Positions 6,965-13,508 of a stretch of DNA of 14,682 bases are shown here, piece by piece. Origin of the DNA: Chloroflexota bacterium (GTDB lineage Bacteria; Chloroflexota; Anaerolineae; Anaerolineales; UBA4823); assembly GCA_021849525.1 (NCBI GenBank), contig JAJZSS010000006.1, forward strand, positions 1 to 14,682, written 5' to 3'. The position numbers and the translations under genes were made by a program. Every line of letters begins with the position of its first letter. The first letter of the stretch is position 1. The notes beneath the pieces were generated by a model, which worked only from the letters and a program-made list of their open reading frames with translations, had not been told where the DNA came from and did not search any database.

Positions 6965-8229
6965 TGTTCATGAATGCTCTGCATTGGTTATCTCGCAACC
7001 TGTCGACAATTTTGCTGGCCTTTGTTATCGCGGTTGTCGTGTGGGTTTCAGCGGTGCTGACTGCGGATCCCAATGAAGAACGCATCTATACCCGCAATTT
7101 AACCGTGGTAGGGCAATCAACCAATCTCATTCAAATGAATGACATCCCTGCCCAGGTGCGGATTACCTTGAAAGCACCGCGCTCCATCTTGACTGAGCTA
7201 AACAACAACCCAACCCTGATACAGAGCTGGATCGATATTTCAGGGCTTGAGAGCGGCGCCTTTCAAACACCCGTCCAGGTCCGGGTTGATGATAGCCCGG
7301 TCCGCGTTTTACAGGTGGAGCCAGAGCAGGTAGAGTTGATCCTGGAAAAGCAGGTTTCGCGGACCATGCCTGTGCAGGTCGAAATTGTGGGTGAGCCTCC
7401 GATTGGCTATCGGAAAGGATTCGCCAGCGCGCTGCCAGAAGAGGTTACCATCACTGGATCAGAGTCTCAGGTTAATCAGGTAGCAAACATCATTGCCCAT
7501 CTGGATATTACGGGAGTGTCTGAATCACTCCATACGAATGTTCCTGTTGCAGCCATCAACAGTTCTGGAGATGCCATCACGGATATAGCCATTTCCCCCC
7601 GCTCGATCTCAGTTGATCAGCCAATTACACTGCTGGGCGGTTTCCGGTCGGTGGTTGTGACTGTAGTGACCGAGGGTCAAATTGCAGCAGGCTATCGTCT
7701 TACCAATATCTCGGTCAGCCCGCGGACAGTAACCGTATTTTCCAGCGATCCCCAGATCGTTGCGGACTTACCTGGATTCGTGGAAACCATGCCTGTAAAT
7801 CTAGATTCAATCAATGACGATCTCGAGGTGCGCATGGACCTCAACCTGCCTGAGGGGATCGACCTGGTGGGCGAGGGGAGCGTACTGGTCCAGATTGGTG
7901 TTGCGGCAATCGAAGGTAGTGTAACAATTTCGGTGCCTATCGAGGCGCTGGGGCAATCACCAAACTTCGCTGCCCAGATCTCTCCAAAGCTGGTCGATCT
8001 CATCGTCTCCGGCCCCATCCCGGTGCTGGAACAACTGAGTTCAGATAGCTTCCGGGTTTTGGTGGATATCAATGGCCTGACCCTCGGCACCTATCAACTG
8101 CCGGTAGTCGTCGACCTAGTCCCGGATGAAGTCGTTGTGGAATCGGTACTCCCTCAAACCGTCGATGTAAGCATCACACCACCGGCAACCGCCACACCTA
8201 CTTCACTCCCCCAAACACCTGGTCCCTAG
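6964..8229 (+). CDS. cdaR: CdaR, YbbR-repeat regulator of diadenylate cyclase
   Basis: This 421-residue protein has a single membrane anchor (about 12-34, SRNLSTILLAFVIAVVVWV) and a long exported part made of about four YbbR repeats (roughly 40-125, 128-215, 218-312 and 314-405). The repeats show the family pattern of PVQVEIVG, GYRxxxxSxxPxxVTITGS and a closing VxVxI strand. The tail from about 407 is rich in Pro and Thr. CdaR-type proteins bind CdaA in the membrane and modulate c-di-AMP production. The immediate position after cdaA with overlapping stop and start (TAATG) supports this. An ATG at 6970 is an alternative start two codons in. Four YbbR repeats match the usual CdaR architecture. 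What its outer part senses cannot be told from the sequence. Confidence 0.88.
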   Translation: MFMNALHWLSRNLSTILLAFVIAVVVWVSAVLTADPNEERIYTRNLTVVGQSTNLIQMNDIPAQVRITLKAPRSILTELNNNPTLIQSWIDISGLESGAFQTPVQVRVDDSPVRVLQVEPEQVELILEKQVSRTMPVQVEIVGEPPIGYRKGFASALPEEVTITGSESQVNQVANIIAHLDITGVSESLHTNVPVAAINSSGDAITDIAISPRSISVDQPITLLGGFRSVVVTVVTEGQIAAGYRLTNISVSPRTVTVFSSDPQIVADLPGFVETMPVNLDSINDDLEVRMDLNLPEGIDLVGEGSVLVQIGVAAIEGSVTISVPIEALGQSPNFAAQISPKLVDLIVSGPIPVLEQLSSDSFRVLVDINGLTLGTYQLPVVVDLVPDEVVVESVLPQTVDVSITPPATATPTSLPQTPGP

Positions 8230-8256
8230 ATTTTGCCAGAGGAAATAATAATACTT

Positions 8257-9630
8257 ATGCGTAAACCTATCGTGGCCCTGGTGGGCCGGCCGAATGTCGG
8301 TAAAAGCACGCTATTTAATCGCCTGGCGGAAGAACGCCTGGCAGTCGTCGATGATATTCCTGGAACAACTCGCGACCGCTTGGTTGCCGAAGCAGAATGG
8401 ACTGGCATCGTCTTCGATATTGTGGATACCGGCGGGATCGATCCCAGTGATTATTCTGGAAAAAACCGCCAATCGCTTTCGGTTGGTTCGGCTGAATTCA
8501 TCCAGCAGATCCGGCAGCAAGCTGAGATCGCCATTCAAGAGGCTGACGCAGTGCTGTTCATTACCGACGCGGATAGCGGGGTTACCCCAGCCGATCGCGA
8601 GGTTGCCCAGATATTGCGCCGGTATCAAACCGAAAAAGATGGCAAGCTCTGGCCGCCGATTTTCCTGGTGGTGAACAAAGCCGATAGCGAAGCCAGGCGG
8701 TTGCAGGCTTTGCAGTTTTACGAGCTGGGCATGGACGAAATCTACCCCATCTCGGCCGTGCATGGCACCGGCACCGGTGACCTGCTAGACGCCCTGGTTG
8801 CCAGTTTTCCAGCTCAAACGGAAGAAACCGAGGATGAGACCGTCAAGATTGCCATCGTCGGTAAACCGAATGTCGGTAAATCGAGCTTACTCAACTACCT
8901 GTTAGGCGAAGAGCGGGTCATCGTCAGCCCGATTGCTGGCACGACCCGCGACGCAATCGATACCAGCCTGGAATATGAAGGGATTAAGATTACCCTGATC
9001 GATACAGCCGGTATCCGGAGGCGCGGAAAAGTAGAGCCAGGTGTGGAAAAATACAGCGTGCTGCGCGCTATGCAGGCGATCGAGCGCTCGGATGTTGCTT
9101 TGTTGTTGATCGATGCCACCGCCGGCATCACTGCCCAGGATACGCATATTGCCGGTTATATATTGGATAACTGGAAAAGCACTGTTGTGATCGTCAATAA
9201 ATGGGATGCCATTGTCAAAGACACGCATACCATGAATGAACATACCGCCCAGGTGCGGCGCGAATTAAATTTTATGGATTACGTGCCGATTCTGTTCATC
9301 TCAGCACTTACAGGTCAGCGGGTCGAACAGGTTCTGCCGATGGCACTGCGCGTCCAGGAAGAACGCTTACTGCGGATTTCTACCTCCCAGCTAAACCAGA
9401 TCATCCAACGCGCCCAGGATATCCATCCAGCACCGTCCCATGCCGGTCGCCAGCTAAAGATTTATTATGCCACCCAGGTACGCAGCGACCCGCCGACTTT
9501 TCTACTCCATGTCAACGATCCCCAGCTCGGGCATTTCACCTACCGGCGCTTCCTGGAAAACCGGATCCGTGAAGCCCATCCTTTCCTGGGAACGCCTATC
9601 CGGATTGTCATGCGGCCGCGCCGAGAATAA
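8257..9630 (+). CDS. der: Ribosome-assembly GTPase Der (EngA)
   Basis: Der is an essential GTPase that helps the 50S subunit mature. It has two GTPase domains in tandem and a KH-like C-terminal domain. In 457 residues from ATG 8257 I see G1 GRPNVGKST (10-18), DTGG (57-60) and NKAD (140-143) in the first domain. The second has GKPNVGKSS (202-210), DTAG (249-252) and NKWD (314-317), then the KH-like part (about 365-455) ending VMRPRRE. TTG 8233 would add eight residues, but the family N-terminus MxKPxVAxVGRPNVGKS fits ATG, and AGAGG lies 14 nt upstream, somewhat far. Just after DTGG the first domain carries about 10-15 more residues than usual (SDYSGKNRQSLSVGSAEF) in the switch II region. A 27-nt gap from cdaR places it in the same operon. 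Confidence 0.95.
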   Translation: MRKPIVALVGRPNVGKSTLFNRLAEERLAVVDDIPGTTRDRLVAEAEWTGIVFDIVDTGGIDPSDYSGKNRQSLSVGSAEFIQQIRQQAEIAIQEADAVLFITDADSGVTPADREVAQILRRYQTEKDGKLWPPIFLVVNKADSEARRLQALQFYELGMDEIYPISAVHGTGTGDLLDALVASFPAQTEETEDETVKIAIVGKPNVGKSSLLNYLLGEERVIVSPIAGTTRDAIDTSLEYEGIKITLIDTAGIRRRGKVEPGVEKYSVLRAMQAIERSDVALLLIDATAGITAQDTHIAGYILDNWKSTVVIVNKWDAIVKDTHTMNEHTAQVRRELNFMDYVPILFISALTGQRVEQVLPMALRVQEERLLRISTSQLNQIIQRAQDIHPAPSHAGRQLKIYYATQVRSDPPTFLLHVNDPQLGHFTYRRFLENRIREAHPFLGTPIRIVMRPRRE

Positions 9631-9652
9631 GGATACTCTCATTTTGAGGCTC

Positions 9653-9681
9653 TTGTCCGGTCGTTCCTCAAGTTATATAAT
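9653..9681 (+). promoter_or_regulatory. Promoter of lepB-deoC-zinc ribbon unit
   Basis: A -35 TTGTCC (9653-9658) and a perfect -10 TATAAT (9676-9681) are separated by 17 nt. The predicted start near 9688 leaves a leader of only about 11 nt before ATG 9699, yet it contains AGGAGAG. An inverted repeat, TTGAGG (9644-9649) and CCTCAA (9666-9671), straddles the -35 with half-sites 22 bp apart; it could be an operator or a weak terminator for der. Confidence 0.7.
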
Positions 9682-9698
9682 CCTCCGTCAGGAGAGAG

Positions 9699-10286
9699 AT
9701 GGTGGAAAGCTACGGGTCAGACACTGCCCAGGAACCACTGGCGCAACCGCCAGAAAACCGGTTAGGCTTCACAAAATTACTGGTTGATCTGATTGAGACA
9801 ATCCTATTAGCGGTATTGCTCTTTATAGGGATTAATGCCGTGTCGGCGCGCATTCGGGTAGATGGTTTCAGTATGCTGCCTACCCTGCAAAGTCACCAGT
9901 ATGTGCTGGTAAACCGGCTGGCATATAAATTCAGCAGCCATCAAACCGGAGATGTGATCGTCTTCCATTATCCGCGTGACCCGCAACAAGAATACATCAA
10001 GCGGGTGATTGGATTGCCTGGAGATCGGGTGCTCATTGCGAATGGGGAAGTGAAAGTCAACGGTCAATTGATCTCGGAGCCTTATATCGCAGCCGCGCCG
10101 CTATACCAGACTGAATGGACCGTCCCAGAGGATTCATTGTTCGTCCTGGGCGATAACCGCAATAATTCGTCCGATTCCCACAATTGGGGGCCGGTACCAA
10201 TTGATTATGTTGTCGGCAAGGCGATTCTGGTATACTGGCCTCCAGATGACTGGGGCATGATCACGGCCTCAGAACCTGAAAATTAA
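9699..10286 (+). CDS. lepB: Signal peptidase I
   Basis: This membrane-bound serine protease cleaves signal peptides from exported proteins on the outer face of the membrane. The 195 residues show one N-terminal membrane anchor (about 27-49), then the catalytic serine in GFSMLPTL (S58) and the general-base lysine in YIKRVIGLPGD (K101). The box LGDNRNNSSDSHNWGPV follows near residues 149-165. The length and single anchor fit the compact Gram-positive-type enzyme (SipS) rather than the two-anchor E. coli LepB. The start is ATG 9699 with GGAG 4 nt upstream; GTG 9702 with better spacing is possible and changes one residue. The acidic, Pro-rich stretch before the anchor is cytoplasmic. It is first in its own unit, with deoC 24 nt downstream. 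The LysM lipoprotein in this window would be handled by signal peptidase II instead. Confidence 0.94.
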   Translation: MVESYGSDTAQEPLAQPPENRLGFTKLLVDLIETILLAVLLFIGINAVSARIRVDGFSMLPTLQSHQYVLVNRLAYKFSSHQTGDVIVFHYPRDPQQEYIKRVIGLPGDRVLIANGEVKVNGQLISEPYIAAAPLYQTEWTVPEDSLFVLGDNRNNSSDSHNWGPVPIDYVVGKAILVYWPPDDWGMITASEPEN

Positions 10287-10310
10287 TCCAGGATAGGCGA
10301 GAGTAATCTC

Positions 10311-11075
10311 ATGCAATCATTTGCTGACCTGTTGCGCCTGGCAAAACAATACGAAAAAGAGCTTCCTCCCAGCCCAATCAAAGCCACACCGCCTCACGGT
10401 GCGGAGATCGCCGGTTGGATCGACCACACCTTGCTCAAGCCAGAAGCTACCCTGCATCAGGTCAAACAGCTGTGCGCCGAAGCCCGCCAGCACAAGTTCG
10501 CCTCCGTGTGTGTCAACCCGGTCTTTGTCCATTTAGCCAGCGGCTTGCTCTCTGGCAGCCAGATCCCGGTGTGTGCTGTGGTCGGTTTTCCCCTGGGCGC
10601 CTCGCTGCCTACCAGCAAAGCTTTAGAGACGCTCACCTGCCTGGAAGGCGGAGCACGGGAGATTGACATGGTGCTCCACATTGGAGCATTGAAAGCCGAA
10701 GCTTACGGACAAATTTATAATGAGATCACCGCGGTGGTACAGGTAGCCCACAACCAGAGTGCGTTGGTAAAGGTGATCATTGAAACGGCACTGCTCAACC
10801 GCTTCGAGAAAATCATTGCCTGCTTGTTGAGTAAAGCTGCAGGCGCCGATTTTGTCAAAACATCGACCGGTTTCGCAGCAGCCGGGGCAACGGTCGAAGA
10901 TGTAGACCTGATGTACCGGGTTGTCGGACCGGAGACGAAGGTCAAGGCAGCCGGTGGAATCCGGACATATCAGGACGCGATGGCGATGATCGAAGCTGGA
11001 GCCCAACGAATTGGCGCCAGTGCGGGCGTCAGTATTGTCGGCGAAGCAAACAAAATCCACGAGCAACAAGAATGA
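10311..11075 (+). CDS. deoC: Deoxyribose-phosphate aldolase
   Basis: DeoC splits 2-deoxyribose 5-phosphate into glyceraldehyde 3-phosphate and acetaldehyde, feeding deoxynucleoside carbon into glycolysis. The 254 residues form a class I aldolase barrel. Visible landmarks are IDHTLLKPEAT (38-47), FASVCVNPVFV (63-73), GFPLGA (92-97), the catalytic aspartate in EIDMVLHIG (D119), the Schiff-base lysine in FVKTSTGF (K183) and the second lysine in KAAGGIRT (K212). The phosphate-site GASAGV (235-240) closes the barrel. About 34 residues precede the core, a common extension among Chloroflexota and related bacteria whose sequence here (charged, then Pro-rich) suggests a helical cap. No other deo genes (deoA, deoB, punA) are adjacent, so the grouping with lepB is by shared transcription rather than pathway. 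The stop overlaps the next ATG (ATGA). Confidence 0.95.
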   Translation: MQSFADLLRLAKQYEKELPPSPIKATPPHGAEIAGWIDHTLLKPEATLHQVKQLCAEARQHKFASVCVNPVFVHLASGLLSGSQIPVCAVVGFPLGASLPTSKALETLTCLEGGAREIDMVLHIGALKAEAYGQIYNEITAVVQVAHNQSALVKVIIETALLNRFEKIIACLLSKAAGADFVKTSTGFAAAGATVEDVDLMYRVVGPETKVKAAGGIRTYQDAMAMIEAGAQRIGASAGVSIVGEANKIHEQQE

Positions 11076-11365
11076 CCGAAGAAACAGCCTCCCCAGATCC
11101 CAAAACACTGGCTTTATGCCCGGAATGCCAGGCTGGCGTTCTACACCTGCAGCAGATCACTTACTTTACCTGGCTGAACAGCGAGCTGGTTACTGTACCG
11201 AACTTCCCTGCCTGGGTATGCGATGTATGTGGCCGGCGCGAGTACGATGAGCGCGCAGTTATCTGGCTCAACACCCTCCTGAACCCGGACGCTGGTCGCC
11301 GCCTGCCAGCTCACCGCCGGCCAGGTAGATCGGCGCGCCCGCGGCCTGTTCGCCCCCAACCCTGA
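11072..11365 (+). CDS. Small YgiT/MqsA-type zinc-ribbon protein
   Basis: This 97-residue protein carries a four-cysteine zinc ribbon, CPEC (C16, C19) and CDVC (C50, C53), with 30 residues between the pairs. Between them is a hydrophobic strand region (LQQITYFTWLNSELVTVPNFPAW). This resembles the YgiT-type zinc finger found as the N-terminal half of MqsA antitoxins and as solitary proteins. There is no DNA-binding helix-turn-helix after it; instead the C-terminus (about 74-97) is rich in Arg and Pro and likely disordered. No toxin gene of the MqsR or DUF4258 kind lies beside it, so a toxin-antitoxin role is not supported. It is translationally coupled to deoC by an ATGA overlap and has no ribosome binding site of its own. 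The precise function is unknown. Confidence 0.7.
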   Translation: MTEETASPDPKTLALCPECQAGVLHLQQITYFTWLNSELVTVPNFPAWVCDVCGRREYDERAVIWLNTLLNPDAGRRLPAHRRPGRSARPRPVRPQP

Positions 11366-11394
11366 TCGCTTTTCGCAAACAAAGACCAGAAAAA

Positions 11395-11931
11395 TTACTC
11401 CGCGGCCATTAACCAGGGTCGCGCCAGTGTGAGCGCGGCCATAGACTTGGCGTCCATGAGGACGCCGCTTTCTGCCAGGCGGTACGCCTCGGCAATCGGG
11501 ATCCGCTCCACGGTAATCCATTCATCGTCGTCGGGCTGGAGGGGGGCCGGCTCCAGCTGGCGCGCCAGGTAGATGTGTAAATATTCCGTCGAATAACCTG
11601 GGGCCAGAAAAATCCCCCCCAAATGGATCAGCTCGCCGGCACGCATTCCAATCTCTTCCCGAATTTCTCGCGCCGCCGCATCCAGGAGTGGCTCGTCTGC
11701 TTCCACCATCCCGGCCGGCAGCTCCAACAGTTCCTGTCCGGCTGCATGCCGGTACTGGCGAATAAACCAGATCTGGCCTGCTTTATCCACCGGCAGCATG
11801 GTCACAGCAGCCGCGTGCTCGACGATGTCCATCGTCGTCTGCTTGCCATTGGGCAGGCGCACCTGATCCTTGCGTAAGTTAAAAACCCGCCCCTTGAAGA
11901 TCGTCTCACTGGCGATAAGCTCGAACGGCAT
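11395..11931 (-). CDS. NUDIX hydrolase, ADP-ribose pyrophosphatase type
   Basis: This 178-residue enzyme probably hydrolyses ADP-ribose to AMP and ribose 5-phosphate, a housekeeping role in nucleotide clean-up. The Nudix box is perfect: G74, five residues, E80, seven residues, then REIREEIGM (88-96). The N-terminal strands (FELIASETIFKGRVFNLRKDQV) and the PGYSTEYLHIYLA segment (111-123) after the box match the ADP-ribose pyrophosphatase subfamily, where a glutamate in this loop supports catalysis. The start is fixed at ATG 11931 by AGGAGGG 6 nt upstream; an ATG seven codons earlier would place that site inside the gene. It faces the zinc-ribbon gene tail to tail across 29 bp. It lies downstream of the LysM gene on the same strand, but a terminator separates them; I see no good promoter of its own, so it may depend on read-through. 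Confidence 0.92.
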   Translation of the reverse strand: MPFELIASETIFKGRVFNLRKDQVRLPNGKQTTMDIVEHAAAVTMLPVDKAGQIWFIRQYRHAAGQELLELPAGMVEADEPLLDAAAREIREEIGMRAGELIHLGGIFLAPGYSTEYLHIYLARQLEPAPLQPDDDEWITVERIPIAEAYRLAESGVLMDAKSMAALTLARPWLMAAE

Positions 11932-11937
11932 TTGAAA

Positions 11938-11944
11938 CCCTCCT
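11938..11944 (-). promoter_or_regulatory. Ribosome binding site deciding the NUDIX start
   Basis: On the minus strand AGGAGGG ends 6 nt before ATG 11931. It favours this start over the in-frame ATG at 11952. Confidence 0.8.
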
Positions 11945-11966
11945 GAAAGCAAATCAATTTACATGA

Positions 11967-12000
11967 AAGAGTAGCTGCCATCGCCCCTGCAGCTACTCTT
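11967..12000 (-). terminator. Terminator of the LysM lipoprotein gene
   Basis: A 12-bp perfect stem, AAGAGTAGCTGC (11967-11978) and GCAGCTACTCTT (11989-12000), surrounds a 10-nt loop. Read on the minus strand it is followed by T-rich sequence (TTTCATGTAAATTG). It lies about 59 nt past the LysM stop and upstream of the NUDIX start. The T-tract is weak, so some read-through into the NUDIX gene is plausible. Confidence 0.65.
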
Positions 12001-12058
12001 CTGTATGTTTCAAAACTGGATTTATCCGGCCAGTCTACATCACAAATCTGGCATCAAT

Positions 12059-12751
12059 CTATGGAATGTGCAGGGTCTGCCCGACAGTCAGGCGGTAGGG
12101 GGATTGCAGGCCATTTGCGGCGATGATGTCGTTGGGATCCACATCCCCGTAATCGCAGGCGATCGAGTAGATGGAATCACCCTGGCGGACAGTGTAATCA
12201 TCCGGATGGCTCAATAAGGAGCGAGCGCCGGGGAAGCCGCCATCAGATGACGGAATACGCAGCACCGTCCCGGCGGAAAAGCTGTTGCCAGAAAGACCAC
12301 TCTGGTTCATCATGGTCACCGGGTTCACATCAAAGCGCCGGGCGATGCAATACGGGTGCTCGCCGGCTTGCAGGGTATAGTTGCTCGGCTTTCCGGGGGT
12401 TGCGGTAGGCACCGGGAGTGCAACCGTCGTGGGGACAGGGGTTGCCTCGACAACGACTGCGGTTGGCTCAACCGGTACTTCGCCTGGGGTGGGTTCGGTT
12501 GTGGCTGCTCCCACTGGCGCAGGGGTACCTTGAACCGGAGCTCCGCCTTGCTGGACCATGGCCGTCTGTGTGGCAAAGGCCCCCAGTTGCGCCATGATAT
12601 CATCGGTCGGAACGATGCCATTTTCTGCACTGGTGGCTGCTACTTCAGGAGTAGCCTCAGGCACTCCTGACAGGGAGCGGGTGCAGGCTGCCAAACCAGC
12701 GATCAATAACACAGCGATCAAAATCAATCCAAGAGCACGTAGTTTTTTCAT
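12059..12751 (-). CDS. Exported lipoprotein with two LysM repeats
   Basis: This 230-residue protein begins with a lipoprotein signal peptide: KK, a hydrophobic run (about 4-20) and the lipobox LAAC with C23 as the lipidated residue. Residues about 24-122 are a low-complexity linker rich in Pro, Thr, Ala and Val, of the kind that spans a cell-wall layer. Two LysM modules follow, at about 124-167 (NYTLQAGEHPYCIARRF... VLRIP) and 185-230 (DYTVRQGDSIYSIACDYG... LHIP). LysM binds N-acetylglucosamine-containing polymers such as peptidoglycan, so the protein likely tethers the membrane surface to the wall or sheath. No catalytic domain is visible. Each LysM has one cysteine in its first helix region (C135, C199), unusual enough to suggest a disulfide. 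The start has GAGGAG 6 nt upstream. It has its own promoter (12848-12876) and terminator. Confidence 0.88.
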   Translation of the reverse strand: MKKLRALGLILIAVLLIAGLAACTRSLSGVPEATPEVAATSAENGIVPTDDIMAQLGAFATQTAMVQQGGAPVQGTPAPVGAATTEPTPGEVPVEPTAVVVEATPVPTTVALPVPTATPGKPSNYTLQAGEHPYCIARRFDVNPVTMMNQSGLSGNSFSAGTVLRIPSSDGGFPGARSLLSHPDDYTVRQGDSIYSIACDYGDVDPNDIIAANGLQSPYRLTVGQTLHIP

Positions 12752-12847
12752 CTGATTCTCCTCACAGATTGAAGAGTCACCTGCCAGGTCTCCAGGCTGC
12801 CTGCAAAATAATCAGACAACTTTTAACCATTTTCTCACTTTGCAATG

Positions 12848-12876
12848 ATATTAGCACAAACTATCTATTGCGTCAA
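12848..12876 (-). promoter_or_regulatory. Promoter of the LysM lipoprotein gene
   Basis: On the minus strand TTGACG (12876-12871) and TAATAT (12853-12848) are 17 nt apart. Transcription would start near 12841 and give a leader of about 90 nt before ATG 12751. I see no convincing riboswitch-like fold in that leader. Confidence 0.65.
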
Positions 12877-12957
12877 GCACATTGCACAATCCAGCCAGCA
12901 GGCAATTTTTTATTGTTTTTTCAATCTATCTGTGTATCCTGTGCAAGATTTATACCA
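12877..12957. other. AT-rich divergent intergenic region
   Basis: The 317-nt stretch 12752-13068 between the LysM gene and the LapA-domain gene holds no convincing gene. It carries the minus-strand promoter at its left, a palindrome and a + strand promoter at its right. The middle, annotated here, is T-rich on the + strand (TTTTTTATTGTTTTTTC near 12905-12921) and otherwise featureless. Short open frames across it lack ribosome binding sites and protein-like composition. Confidence 0.55.
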
Positions 12958-12969
12958 AACAATATTGTT
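12958..12969. promoter_or_regulatory. Perfect 12-bp palindrome upstream of the LapA-domain gene, possible operator
   Basis: AACAATATTGTT (12958-12969) reads the same on both strands. Nine of its twelve bases recur as AACAATATT at 12994-13002, exactly 36 bp downstream and inside the spacer of the promoter at 12989-13017. Such a pair could be sites for a dimeric regulator. The region is AT-rich, so chance is a real alternative. Confidence 0.4.
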
Positions 12970-12988
12970 CGTCCTATCAAAAAAGACG

Positions 12989-13017
12989 TGGACAACAATA
13001 TTAAAAGGAATTATGAT
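12989..13017 (+). promoter_or_regulatory. Promoter of the LapA-domain gene
   Basis: TGGACA (12989-12994) and TATGAT (13012-13017) are 17 nt apart and differ from consensus by one base each. The start would be near 13024, giving a leader of about 45 nt that ends in a strong ribosome binding site. Confidence 0.55.
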
Positions 13018-13068
13018 TAGTTCATTCGGAGAATCTATTGCAGGCCCCAGTACAAGGAGGTTTCAGCA

Positions 13069-13449
13069 ATGTTATTTTTAGTGCTCGTACTCATTGTTGC
13101 CCTATTGACGGTCGTATTTGCCGTGGCAAACACAGCAACAGTGCCTGTTTCGATCCTGGTGGCGGAGTTTCAGGATGTGTCAATTGTTTTATTGGTGGTC
13201 ATTGCCCTGCTTCTTGGGGTGCTGATTACCTATATCGGCATGCTCCCTGCCTATGTTCGCAGTAAAAGGATCATTTCCGGTCAGCGCAAAAAGATCATCG
13301 GATTGGAAAAGAGTGTGGCCGAGCAAACCAGCAAAGTCGAGCAGCTCGAGCAAAAACTCAGTCCACCCGCTGTCCCGGTTGTGACCCCTGTGACGGGCTC
13401 GCAACCGCCCATCGAATCTTCCGGCAACTCAATCGATCCAGTGATTTAG
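13069..13449 (+). CDS. LapA-domain (DUF1049) small membrane protein
   Basis: This 126-residue protein has two membrane spans (about 1-20 and 37-60) followed by a charged cytoplasmic segment. That segment (about 66-103, RSKRIISGQRKKI then LEKSVAEQTSKVEQLEQKL) should form a coiled coil. The last 25 residues are Pro/Ser-rich and disordered. Two spans joined by a short hydrophilic turn and a coiled coil match the LapA domain, named for lipopolysaccharide assembly protein A of E. coli. The likely host has no known lipopolysaccharide, so that function should not be carried over; similar proteins are common in Gram-positive and monoderm bacteria with unknown roles. ATG 13069 has AGGAGG 8 nt upstream, a strong site. 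The next gene begins 59 nt downstream. Confidence 0.75.
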   Translation: MLFLVLVLIVALLTVVFAVANTATVPVSILVAEFQDVSIVLLVVIALLLGVLITYIGMLPAYVRSKRIISGQRKKIIGLEKSVAEQTSKVEQLEQKLSPPAVPVVTPVTGSQPPIESSGNSIDPVI

Positions 13450-13470
13450 TGCCATTCGAGTTTAATCGGA

Positions 13471-13476
13471 TATAAT
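13471..13476 (+). promoter_or_regulatory. Possible -10 element before the DUF4332-type gene
   Basis: A perfect TATAAT lies 33 nt before ATG 13509, just after the LapA-domain gene. No good -35 lies at 16-18 nt upstream, so it may be a weak internal promoter or chance. Confidence 0.35.
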
Positions 13477-13496
13477 CAAACTAACTTTTGTTTACG

Positions 13497-13503
13497 AGGA
13501 GGA
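13497..13503 (+). promoter_or_regulatory. Ribosome binding site fixing the DUF4332-type start
   Basis: AGGAGGA ends 5 nt before ATG 13509. An in-frame TTG at 13488 would put this site inside the coding region and is therefore rejected as start. Confidence 0.85.
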
Positions 13504-13508
13504 TATCT

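Noticed and set aside
11141..11521. A 126-codon open frame on the minus strand across the zinc-ribbon and NUDIX genes
   Set aside because: It overlaps two well-supported genes, has an Arg/Gly/Pro-rich composition typical of an out-of-frame shadow, and no ribosome binding site.
11072..11931. A toxin-antitoxin pair made of the zinc ribbon and its neighbour
   Set aside because: The neighbour is a full NUDIX hydrolase with a perfect Nudix box on the opposite strand, and no MqsR-, HigB- or DUF4258-like toxin is present.
12356..12670. A 104-codon + strand frame opposite the LysM lipoprotein gene
   Set aside because: It is antisense to the low-complexity linker and LysM coding region; its Cys/Gly/Arg-rich translation resembles no protein family and it has no promoter or ribosome binding site.
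13069..13449. A lipopolysaccharide-assembly role for the LapA-domain protein
   Set aside because: Only the two-span plus coiled-coil domain is shared with LapA. No lpt, lpx or lapB genes are nearby and the inferred phylum is not known to make lipopolysaccharide.
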